Shown here: piece by piece, positions 34,929-44,179 of the stretch
How positions within the stretch are numbered: position 1 is the first letter of the stretch
How the letters are laid out: each line of letters begins with the position of its first letter
DNA from: Conchocele bisecta
Lineage: Eukaryota; Mollusca; Bivalvia; Lucinida; Thyasiridae
Length of the DNA stretch: 64,000 nt
Assembly: GCA_029237695.1 (NCBI GenBank)
Contig: CM055267.1
Coordinates: 11,807,043-11,871,042, forward strand
Direction of reading: 5' to 3'
Made by a program: the position numbers and the translations under genes
Notes under the pieces: model-generated
Told to the model about the DNA's origin: nothing
The model's input: the letters and a program-made list of their open reading frames with translations, nothing else
Databases searched by the model: none

Positions 34929-35996
34929 AAACCTTAACGCTGGGTAAATGGCTTATAATTTCTGTTTCCTTGCTCGGATCTGCTTCACATTTCACACACG
35001 CATTGCTCCAATGGTCCTCTACCGCCCTGTGACAACTCCACATTCGTCCCGCCCCCGCTAAGCCCAGGGTCAAGGTCACAGACTTGGTGCGTTCGAAACC
35101 TTAACGCTGGGTAAATGGCTTATAATTTCTGTTTCCTTGCTCGGATCTGCTTCACATTTCACACACACATTGCTCCAATGGTCCTCTACCGCCCTGTGAC
35201 AAATCCACATTCGTCCCGCCCCTGCTAAGCCCAGGGTCAAGGTCACAGACTTGGTGCTTTCGAAACCTTAACGCTGGGTAAATGGCTTATAATTTCTGTT
35301 TCCTTCCTCGGATCTGCTTCACATTTCACACACGCATTGCTCCAATGGTCCTCTACCGCCCTGTGACAAATCCACATTCGTCCCGCCCCGCTAAGCCCAG
35401 GGTCAAGGTCACAGACTTGGTGCTTTCGAAACCTTAACGCTGGGTAAATGGCTTATCATTTCTGTTTCCTTGCTCAGATTTGCTTCACATTTCACACATG
35501 CATTGCTCCAATGGTCCTCTACCGCCCTGTGACAAATCCACATTCGTCCCGCCCCCGCTAAGCCCAGGGTCAAGGTCACAGACTTGGTGCTTTCGAAACC
35601 TTAACGCTGGGTAAATGGCTTATAATTTCTCTTTCCTTGCTCGGATCTGCTTCACATTTCACACATGCATTGCTCCAATGGTCCTCTACCGCCCTGTGAC
35701 AAATCCACATTCGTCCCGCCCCCGATAAGCACAGGGTCAAGGTCACAGACTTGGTGCTTTCGAAACCTTAACGCTGGGTAAATGGCTTATAATTTCTGTT
35801 TCCTTGCTCGGATCTGCTTCACATTTCACACACGCATTGCTCCAATGGTCCTCTACCGCCCTGTGACAAATCCACATTCGTAATTTCTGTGTCCTTATTC
35901 GGATCTGCGTCACATTTCTCACACACATTGCTCCAATGCTCCTCTACCGCCCTGTGACAAATCCACATTCGTCCCGCCGACAGGCCACATTTCTAG

Positions 35997-37480
35997 TTCA
36001 TATTTGTTAAAATGGAGATCGTCACATAATCCAAGATGGCCGCCATAGAAAAGTAGGTCAAATTCTTAAAAAAAATCTTCTCACAAACCGGCAGACTGAT
36101 TTCGCCGAAACTTGGCAAGAATGATCGATAGTCAATTCACTTTCAGATTTGTTAAAATGATGACGCCGAGATCAAAAAATGGGTGGGGCCCGGGGATCAA
36201 GTATTTCAAATTCAAATTTGACCAAAGGTGCTCATGTTATATATCAAATCGAAGATATCGAGGAGATGATAGCTCTAGGGCATTTTTTTTGTAATAATCG
36301 GATGATTCCAAGATGGCCGCTGAAAGGTCATCCTTTTATTAGCTCACCTGAGCAAAGCTCATGTGGGCTATTCTTATGGCAAAGTGTCCGTCGTCCGTGA
36401 ACATTTTCAATCATCTTCTTCTCCCGAACTGCTGAGCCGATGTTGGTCAAACTTTACAGGGATGATGCCATTTCAGATTTGTTAAAATGAAGGTCATCGA
36501 CAATCCAAGATGGCCGCCGTGGAAAAGTAGGTCAAATTCTTAAAAAATCTTCTTCTCACGAACCGCCAGGCCGATTTTGACGAAACTTTGTATGAATGAT
36601 TGATAGTTAATGCTGATTCAGATTTTTTCATATGGTGGCCCCTGGGTCAAAAATGGGCGTGGCACGAGGGGTCAAATATGGGTCAAATTTTATTTTTGAC
36701 CGAATATGGTCATATAATATATAAAATCGAAGGTATCGACTAGTCGATCACTCTGGAGCATTTTTTGTCTAAACCAGATGATTTTGTCATCCAAGATGGC
36801 CACCGAAAGGTAAAAAAGTTGTTCTTTTACTAAAGATTTCAAACGTATTCTTCTTGTGAACTGCTTGGCCGATATTGGCCAAACTTAACTGTAATGGTGT
36901 GTGGGTGAAGCCTGACCATTTTTGTTAAAATGGAGGTCATCACCAAATCCAAGATGTCCGCCGTTGAAAAGTAGGTCAAATTGTCAAAAAATCTTCTTCT
37001 CCAGGCCGATTTCGACGAAACTTGGTGTGAATGATTGATAGTTAACGCTGTTTCAGATTTGTTCATATGGTGGCCCCTGGGTCAAAAATGGGTGTTGCCC
37101 GAGGGGTCAAATTATATTTTTGTCTGAATATGGTCATATAATATATCAAATCGAAGGTATCGACTAGTCGATCACTCTGGAGCAATTTTTGTCTAAATCA
37201 GATGATTTTGTCATCCAAGATGGCCACCGAAAGTTGTTGGTGAAGCCTGTTCATTTTTGTCAAAATGGAGGTCATCACCAAATCCAAGATGTCCGCCATT
37301 GAAAAGTAGGTCAAATTGTCAAAAAATATTCTTCTCACAAACCGCCAGGCCGATTTCGACAAAACTTTGTATGAATGATCGATAGTTAACGCTGATTCAG
37401 ATTTGTTCATATGGTGGCCTCTGGGTCAAAAATGGTCATGGCCCGAGGGGTCAAATAGGGGTCAAATTTTATTTTTGAAA
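35997..37480. repeat. Diverged tandem repeat (330-480-bp periods)
   Basis: Phrases AATGGAGGTCATC, AATCCAAGATG(G/T)CCGCC, AAAAGTAGGTCAAATTCTT, GCCGATTTCGACGAAACTT and GAATGATCGATAGT recur starting near 36010, 36490, 36930 and 37262. A segment opening with TTAGCTCACCTGAGCAAAGC near 36338 has a palindromic AGCTCACCTGAGC / GCTCATGTGGGCT start and may be a nested element end. Related sequence lies at 9590-10120 and its two downstream copies. No intact gene. Confidence 0.7.
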
Positions 37481-39130
37481 AATGACCGTAACGGTAATGA
37501 TTTTTCTTTAAAAACTCCCATTTTTCACCCCTCTGTATACAACGCATCATGAAGGTAAAATATGCAAATACAACGTTGTAAGTGTGTCTATCCACCCATT
37601 TTGGTTTCAGCCAACCTACATACATATGGACGTGTATAAACCCCGAACGGTAATGATGCATGTAATGTGTAACCTTAAAATTCTGAATACAGACCAGCGT
37701 CGTTGTCGGCAATGACTTAAGTTGTGTTACCACCGTGTTTATTTATAAATCGCCAAACACATAAACAGTGTTCATTGCATTAATAACTGAGAGTAGGAAA
37801 GGGAGGTAACGGTAATGATTCGATTTCTCGGGACAGATACATTAAAGTCAGTATTTTTGACAACAAAAGGCACATTTATTGCAGAATAAGTTTAATGTAA
37901 ATGTTAAACTGTTTTAATTCAGCTGCAATGTATAGTTAAGTACAAATGGACAAGATTTGAGAATTGCGAGGTTGTAAACTGTACTGATTGATGACCGGGA
38001 CATGCCCATTTGGTGCACCACACGTATGCCAACAACAGAAAATAATAACTAAACACACATAGCAAGAATTGTAAATACTGTCCTCTTAATGGATTGGTAT
38101 TATACGTAATTTCTTTACTGAAAAAAAAATGTTTTCCTTATAAATTTTGTAATTGTCAGTAAATTACACCGGGACACCAGATGTACATAAAATATAGAAT
38201 TACTGATATATGGAAGTATGTGACACCCTGTCCATGTCTTATTTCCTTGAAATTTTCTGTTAACAAACGACGTTTAAAGAGTATCCTGTCCGTGGGAACA
38301 CGTTTACACTAACTGACAAGCTGTGGGCGGTTGACTGGACTGTTAGCGGTGTGGGTCAACCTTACCAGAATCATAATATCCTTGATTTGGCTCTCACTTA
38401 CAATTTGGCTTTCTTGTACGCGAGTGTTGAAGCAGGTTATCCAAGTTGTACGTGTAGTAATATTAGTGTACTCCGATTACGTTTAGGCGCTGGGACTAAG
38501 TGGGCTGTGCCTAAAATGACCATAGCTGTTGACAGCCCGTTAAACACAATTAATCATATATCTATCTAGCATTGTAGCGGTCCACAAACACGAGTTTAAT
38601 GTTACATAATGTTTATACTTACTTTCTTTTCTCTTCGGTGTACCGTGAAGTCACACGTCATATGTATGAATACCAGAACGAGTTGAAACATGTCTCATCT
38701 GATACATGTATACGGCATAGTATATTGCAAAATAAAAAAAACAAGCATGAATCAAATCGATTCAATCATCGCTCTAGACAAGGGATCTACATATCGATCA
38801 TTTTGTATGGTTACATGAATATTATGCATGGGAATAATATGTGGTATGCATATGTTATATCAGTTCCTGCAGATGTCAAAAAGTGGAATATCACACAAAT
38901 TAGAAAGTGAATCTTGCATGTACATGTATATATACATTGACTTATTGTTGATTTGGTAAATATGGTCATAATGTGTGTAGCAGATGATTTTATTGCCATT
39001 CTATGTATTTTATTCGCATTAAACTATTTATTGCCGGTGGTCTCATTGTTGTCAATTCATAGTATTTCCCGTAACATGTATAATCTGAAACAGACTATAC
39101 ATTTAGCTTCATGTGACAAGTTCGCCTTTG
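37481..39130. other. Non-coding stretch
   Basis: No exon with convincing splice sites. GACCATAGCTGTTGACAG followed by CCCGTTAAACACAATTAAT near 38517-38555 resembles the SINE tail at 40585-40640 and suggests an old, tail-only copy. GTAACGGTAATGATT recurs near 37487 and 37806. Confidence 0.4.
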
Positions 39131-39136
39131 GTATTA

Positions 39137-39420
39137 CCATATTTGGTAATGTCCGTCTGCCCGTCATGACTCGGTTACTTTTAGTCTCTAATGCTACCAT
39201 ATTTGGTAATGTCGGACATTTCACTCCAGGCTTGGAGACTACGTCCACCCGCTTGGCTTGTTGGCTAATTCTGATTGGCTGGTCCACTTCCCGCCGTTTT
39301 TTACCGCGCGCGCTTCGTGCGCGTAGGTATGAGCATTCCATCGTAGATTCTTGCACTCTGTATGGAACGTTCCACGAGAATACTTGCGACGAGAGAGATA
39401 GACTTTCATTCACAACCATG
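39137..39420 (+). promoter_or_regulatory. Promoter-like cluster: two CArG boxes, CCAAT, E2F-like and heat-shock-like motifs
   Basis: CCATATTTGG, a full match to the SRF CC(A/T)6GG box, occurs at 39137-39146 and again 60 bases later at 39197-39206, each inside TACCATATTTGGTAATGTC. Then follow an inverted CCAAT box (ATTGG, 39274), TTCCCGCC (39288), a GC-rich hairpin (about 39301-39328) and GGAACGTTCC (39364). The local GC content exceeds the flanks. An ATG in good context (ACAACCATGG, 39418) opens only a 21-codon frame. This may be a promoter of an unplaced transcript or an intronic enhancer; motif matching alone cannot tell. Confidence 0.35.
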
Positions 39421-40429
39421 GCAATAAACTGGTTACCGGCGATTTGGATTTCGTGGTCCATTACCCTCCACCAACGGATATAATCGAACTTACGCCCGTC
39501 AGTTTGTTAATAGCACAAATTGACCCCGGCCACATGTGTGCAGTATTGTAGATTAAATGGATATTTAAATACTGATGATCGATAATTTCAATGTGGTGCT
39601 TCGTGACGATAATGCCACTGGTGATTTGTTTGAACTGATAACTTTGCTAATTTAGCAGTTTATTCCAATTAGTTATGCAGTTACAAACATAATTGTGTTT
39701 GATAATGCTGCAATGAACTAAGTCTGCCAATTTGAGACATGTTTCTCGCAATTTGGCGGCCATCTTGAATATCATTTTACATAACATTACATGTACTGCG
39801 TAGTTCAAATGTAATCAAATGACCCATATAACAAATTCAAATATAGTAATTAGGGTAAATGTTATATATTTTATTTCAAATTTACGTCATTTTCAACATT
39901 TCTCGCAATTTGGCATCCATCTTGAATATAATTTTACATAAGATAATATATAAAATATGTATTAAATCTATCGTATAGTTTGAATGTCTCCTAATAACCC
40001 CAATATTACATTCAAATATAGTCATTCCAAATGTTCCACATGTTTGCTCAGCTTAGAGAGTTAAGAGATGTTGGCAGCCATCTTGGACGCCATTTTGATT
40101 GTATTAAATTTCACATTTTGGATTATTATGATTCGTTAGTTATATTCGGTATGTTTCGGCACAATATTTTCCTGATTGGTTTAGTTGATTTTGCACTAGT
40201 TATGATTTTTGTCATTTTGGCGGCCATTTTGGACGCCATCTTGATTCCTGGATTAAGCTCCAGTGGGATTCATGGGGAGTTTTGATATGTTATTACTAAT
40301 GATATTTTGGTGATTTTCTGAACAATTCAGCTTTGGCTTATTTTTTTTCCGATCTGAACGGAATATCATAAAAAAGTTAGGCATACAGTTTACTAATATC
40401 ATATCATTGTTTAAATATCACATAATATA
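39421..40429. repeat. Diverged direct repeats with 'GGCGGCCATCTTG' lines
   Basis: TTTCTCGCAATTTGGC followed by CCATCTTGAATAT and a TTTTACATAA line occurs near 39743 and 39898. Shortened forms, GGCAGCCATCTTGGACGCCA and GGCGGCCATTTTGGACGCCA, occur near 40073 and 40220. No coding evidence. Confidence 0.5.
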
Positions 40430-40641
40430 CTGGTGTGGTATGAACCTGGCACCAGGTCAGGTTATTCTAATTTCAGGGCTGAATATATTTGTTCTCGATT
40501 TAAATATTCCATCCTGATTTTGGGATTTTCCCCCAAATTCAGCAGGTTAAAATGGGATCGAACCCGTTTGCCCGGCCTTCCATGACCTTTGCTGTTGATA
40601 GGCCATTAAACACTAATAAACAAACAAACAAACAAACAAAC
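40430..40641. mobile_element. SINE-like fragment with (AAAC)n tail
   Basis: Ends in CTTTGCTGTTGATAGGCCAT, TAAACACTAAT and a run of AAAC (40617-40641). A box-B-like GGGTTCGATCCC is on the minus strand at 40554-40565, opposite to the tail direction. The tRNA-related part may therefore be inverted or belong to another copy. Confidence 0.45.
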
Positions 40642-40745
40642 ACATAATATACATCATCTCCAAGCTTAATAGCATCTATTGGATTATATGCAGTGACTAC
40701 TTATGTCAACCAGCAGATGAAGGTGTGTGTACGGTATACACAAGT

Positions 40746-40842
40746 TATATGAGACATGCCTTGTGATTTTGTACCTTCGGACACCTGCGTCATTTCATGA
40801 AATACGTCCGAAGGTACAAAATCACATGACGTGTCTCATATA
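40746..40842. repeat. Short foldback element
   Basis: TATATGAGACATGCCTTGTG, ATTTTGTACC and TTCGGAC are mirrored by GTCCGAAGGTACAAAATCAC and GTGTCTCATATA. It shares arms with 4881-5082. Confidence 0.75.
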
Positions 40843-40844
40843 AA

Positions 40845-41068
40845 GGTTACTGAACTTGGAAAATTATGAGTAACCTCCCTTAGAACTACTTGCAGGGCAT
40901 CAATGGTATTAGAATTGGTTTTATGTCGCAGTTCTTTGTTTTATTGTGAAATAATGAGAAACTAAGCAACATGCCATCCGTCTCACAAATTCCGACTATT
41001 CCAATGCCAATGATGCTCCGCAAGTAGCTCTAAGGGAAGCTCCTTGTGATTTTCCAAGTTTGGTAACC
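40845..41068. repeat. Foldback element with ~45-bp arms
   Basis: GGTTACTGAACTTGGAAAA, CTCCCTTAGAACTACTTGC are mirrored by GCAAGTAGCTCTAAGGGA and TTTTCCAAGTTTGGTAACC. It begins right after the foldback at 40746-40842. Confidence 0.7.
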
Positions 41069-41135
41069 TATTCATCAAACCATTTCACTAAACTTCGTAC
41101 AAATAGAAGTATGTTAGTGCAAAATTGAAACAGCT

Positions 41136-41333
41136 GGGGGCCGTTTCACTAAACTTCATACGACTATAATGTTCGTAAGTGCAAATTTAGGATCGTCTGG
41201 AAATTTCAATTGATGGATTTACATTTATTGAGCATAGGCTGCATATGCAGCCTATGCTCAATAAATGTAAATCCAATAATTGTGTACAGTAAAACATTGT
41301 TTTAGTCGTACAAAGTTTAGTGAAACGGCCCCC
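41136..41333. mobile_element. Foldback MITE, 'GGGGCCGTTTCACTAAA' family, perfect centre
   Basis: The ends are GGGGGCCGTTTCACTAAAC and TTTAGTGAAACGGCCCCC. The centre, 41215-41274, is a perfect 60-base palindrome around GCATATGC. A further arm fragment (CATTTCACTAAACTTCGTAC) lies just upstream at about 41083. Confidence 0.85.
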
Positions 41334-41401
41334 TGATGTTAGCAAATTTCTTGTGAATGTTTTCACTTTTAATAATAACATACAATGTATATGTTAAAAG
41401 A

Positions 41402-41575
41402 TGAATGCAGTATGGAACCGCATTAATGTGAGAATGAAGTGAAATTGGAGGTAATGGGTTCTATCCCCGCCCTAGGCAAGAAAAATACTTTCATAGCATT
41501 TCCATCCCAACTTTTTCTTTTGTAGACTAGAAACCTTAGCTATTGCTGGGATGTTAAACCCTTTCACTCACTTAC
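41402..41575 (+). mobile_element. SINE-like fragment upstream of exon C
   Basis: GGTAATGGGTTCTATCCCCG is box-B-like, and the 3' part ends TTGCTGGGATGTTAAACCCT with a short CACT repeat. It resembles tRNA-derived SINEs. It ends about 12 bases before the exon C acceptor, so the polypyrimidine tract of that intron lies at the SINE's edge. Confidence 0.4.
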
Positions 41576-41587
41576 GTTTCATTGCAG

Positions 41588-41681
41588 CTCTCCGGCACCA
41601 GGCCACTTTGACGATGACGGCGTACTGGACTTCATGGTGCAGTGGTGTGTCGGTGCGTGGCCCCTCTATACCAGCTCCAAC
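41588..41681 (+). CDS. Exon C: FG-GAP-like exon of the FAM234-like gene
   Basis: The acceptor is GTTTCATTGCAG and the donor AAC|GTAAGT. The 94 bases give one leading base and 31 codons. The peptide reads SPAPGHFDDDGVLDFMVQWC then VGAWPLYTSSN. It contains another D-x-D-D-G-x-x-D loop, and the 'PGxFDDDxxxDFMV' wording is what I remember of FAM234-type propellers directly after a 'FPGxESY' segment, which is exactly how exon B ends. Phase joins exon B exactly and ends in phase 0. The last 41 bases of the exon and the donor are the seed of the minisatellite that follows. The next exon lies beyond what I could find in the window. Confidence 0.85.
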
Positions 41682-43678
41682 GTAAGTCATCTCCAGTAGC
41701 TCACTTCCACTGGTGTGTCGGTGCCTGGCCCCTCTACACCAGCTCCAACGTAAGTCATCTCCAGTAGCTCACTTTGTCTGGTGTGTAGGTGCCTGGCCCC
41801 TCTACACCAGCTCCAACGTATGCCATCATCAGTAGCTCACTTCCACTGGTGTGTCGGTACCTGGCCCCTCTACACCAGCTCCAACGTATGTCATCTCCAG
41901 TAGCTCACTTCCACTGGTGTGTCGGTGACTGGCCCCTCTACACCAGCTCCAACGTATGTCATTTCCACTAGCTCACTTCCACTGGTGTGTCGGTGCCTGG
42001 CCCCTCTACACCAGCTCCAACGTATGTCATCTCCAGTAGCTCACTTCCACTGGTGTGTTGGGGCCTGGCCCCTCTACACCAGCTCCAACGTATGTCATCT
42101 CCACTAACTCACTTCCACTGGAGTGTCGGGGCCTGGCCCCTCTACACCAGCTCCAATGTATGTCATCTCCACTAACTCACTTCCACTGGTGTGTCGTTAC
42201 CTGGCCCCTCTACACCAGCTCCAACGTATGTCATCTCCAGTAGCTCACTTTCACTGGTGTGTCGGTGCCTGGCCCCTCTACACCAGCTCCAACGTATGTC
42301 ATCTCCAGTAGCTCACTTCCACTGGTGTGTCGGTGCCTGGCCCCTCTACTACACTCCAGCTCCAAGTTATGTCACCCCTCTCCAGTAGCTCATACTTCCA
42401 CTGTGTCGGTACCTGGCCCCTCTACACCAGCTCCACGTATGTCATCTCCAGTAGCTCCACATTCCACTGGTGTGTCGGTACCTGGCCCCTCTACACCAGC
42501 TCCAACGTATGTCATCTCCAGTAGCTCACTTCCACTGGTGTGTCGGTACCTGGCCCCTCTACACCAGCTCCAACGTATGTCATCTCCAGTAGCTCACTTC
42601 CACTGGTGTGTCGTGTGCCTGCTCGTACACCAGCTCATCCACGGTGTGGTCATCGTATGTCATCTCCAGTAGCTCACTTTCACTGGTGTGTCGGTGCCTG
42701 GCCCCTCTACACCAGCTCCAACGTGTGTCATCTCCAGTAGCTCACTTCCACTGGTGTGTCGGTACCTGGCCCCTCTACACCAGCTCCAACGTGTGTCATC
42801 TCCAGTAGCTCACTTCCACTGGTGTGTCGGTACCTGGCCCCTCTACACCAGCTCCAACGTATGTCATCTCCAGTAGCTCACTTCCACTGGTGTGTCGGTG
42901 CCTGGCCCCTCTACACCAGCTCCAACGTATGTCATCTCCAGTAGCTCACTTCCACTGGTGTGTCGGTGCCTGGCCCCTCTACACCAGCTCCAACGTATGT
43001 CATCTCCAGTAGCTCACTTCCACTGGTGTGTCGGTGCCTGGCCCCTCTACACCAGCTCCAACGTATGTCATCTCCAGTAGCTCACTTTCACTGGTGTGTC
43101 GGTGCCTGGCCCCTCTACACCAGCTCCAATGTATGTCATCTCCAGTAGCTCACTTTCACTGGTGTGTCGGTGCCTGGCCCCTCTACACCAGCTCCAATGT
43201 ATGTCATCTCCAGTAGCTCACTTTCACTGGTGTGTCGGTGCCTGGCCCCTCTACACCAGCTCCAATGTATGTCATCTCCAGTAGCTCACCCTCTACACCA
43301 GCTCCAATGTATGTCATCTCCAGTAGCTCACTTTCACTGGTGTGTCGGTGCCTGGCCCCTCTACACCAGCTCCAATGTATGTCATCTCCAGTAGCTCACT
43401 TTCACTGGTGTGTCAGTGCCTGGCCCCTCTACACCAGCTCCAATGTATGTCATCTCCAGTAGCTCACTTTCACTGGTGTGTCGGTGCCTGGCCCCTCTAC
43501 ACCAGCTCCAATGTATGTCATCTCCATTAGCTCACTTTCACTGGTGTGTCGGTGCCTGGCCCCTTTACACCAGCTCCAACGTATGTCATCTCCAGTAGCT
43601 CACTTTCACTGGTGTGTCTTTCACTGGTGTGTCGGTGCCTGGCCCCTCTACACCAGCTCCAATGTATGTCATCTCCAG
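41641..43678 (+). repeat. 68-bp minisatellite made from exon C's 3' end plus its splice donor (~30 copies)
   Basis: Each unit has GTGTGTCGGTGCCTGGCCCC, TCTACACCAGCTCCAAC, then GTATGTCATCTCCAGTAGCT and CACTTCCACTG. The first unit is exon C itself (GTGCGTGGCCCCTCTATACC), with donor GTAAGT at 41682. The second unit still has GTAAGT (41750). Later ones have GTATGT or GTGTGT. Units after about 43010 change to CACTTTCACTG and CCAATGTATG. Partial or disturbed units lie near 42350, 42610 and 43290. 68 is not divisible by 3 and every copy hits a stop, so the array is not translated as a repeat protein. Confidence 0.9.
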
Positions 43679-44170
43679 GGACATATTACGTGGCTCATGA
43701 AATTCCATACGTCCATCCGTACATCAGTTTGTACGTCCGTCACCTTCACAATGTCGTTGAACCACTTGTGAATCTGTTGTGACCAGACCTAGATATTGGT
43801 ATACAGTCACTGCAGGATACGGCAATTTGTTTTTCAGTGTGTATTTGGTCAATGCATAGCAAGTTAGCTGATCAATATGTTTTCCTCGTCCACCGATTAT
43901 CATTATGGCGGTTACTGTCTTAGCTTCATTTGGGCTGCCAGATACAAAAAGGCAGCTTTAGTGCATTTATTGTCAGTATAGACCTTGATCATCATCCTAA
44001 TAAAAGCATGATTTGACAACACTTTAGAATAATTTCCATTGAAAAAATCATGTTTTTGATAAGATAAATGGAAAAGAAAAACAAACTGCAGATGACAAAA
44101 TTTAATTCAGCATTGTAAGGGTTAATTTGTCATAACTGCTACTCAAGTTCTTATACGTGTACATGTGCAA
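43679..44170. other. Non-coding stretch between the two minisatellites
   Basis: No gene seen. It begins with GGACATATTACGTGGCTCAT and a TACGTCC-rich line. It is not duplicated upstream of the other 24-bp minisatellite arrays, so the large tandem duplication begins inside the minisatellite. Confidence 0.5.
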
Positions 44171-44179
44171 TTGCCGGAA

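Larger units (their letters stand above)
19861..35985 (+). repeat. Satellite array, clean part with ~3.9-kb higher-order repeats
   Basis: Monomer period is 167 bases where measured (35094 to 35261). Two main variants occur: full monomers, and short ones missing 23 bases (TGTTTCCTTGCTCGGATCTG plus three more) between TAATTTC and CACATTTC. Large blocks recur nearly identically: 23088-23330, 27013-27255 and 30894-31136; 21460 and 25380; 27632 and 31513; 28243 and 32786. This gives a higher-order period of about 3.9 kb (up to 4.5 kb). A noisy island lies at about 29626-30870. 167 is not a multiple of 3 and no frame stays open through several monomers, so it is not coding. Confidence 0.9.
10149..35996 (+). 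mobile_element. Giant Helitron/Helentron-like element, core expanded to ~150 satellite monomers
   Basis: The 5' end is TTATGCCCCCGCCACC with a complementary GGTGAGGGGGGCAT, then AGTGTTACC and an ACGT microsatellite. The 3' end is CCGACAGGCCACATTTCTAG, with a bulged TGTGCC/GGCCACA-type hairpin in full-length ends. It lies between a T and TT, without a visible target duplication. Everything between the ends is a tandem array of a ~167-bp monomer with no protein-coding gene. Length divided by monomer size gives about 150 copies. Typical elements of this kind have a handful of core units (see 2856-3714), so this is an extreme expansion, or several head-to-tail copies merged. It sits in the intron of the FAM234-like gene. 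Confidence 0.75.

Noticed and set aside
10149..35996. CRISPR-like array or centromere
   Set aside because: Units are contiguous without spacers, and the bounded Helitron-like termini explain the array better than a centromere; centromere function cannot be judged from sequence.
38953..39483. A 176-codon plus-strand frame overlapping a 134-codon minus-strand frame (39057-39461)
   Set aside because: Neither has protein-like composition or splice context; the overlap in a GC-elevated promoter-like patch explains the open frames.
39400..39540. Frame reading GDLDFVVHYPPPTD near 39430, which looks protein-like
   Set aside because: It is closed by a stop just upstream, has no start or acceptor, and no neighbouring exon fits.
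41789..43782. Repeated 62-76-codon frames in the 68-bp minisatellite (MSVPGPSTPAPTYV type)
   Set aside because: The period is not a multiple of three and every copy stops; they are out-of-frame readings of amplified exon sequence.
43678..43790. Possible next exon after the minisatellite (acceptor ATCTCCAG, GHITWLMKFH...)
   Set aside because: The peptide has no FG-GAP character and the AG belongs to the minisatellite unit.
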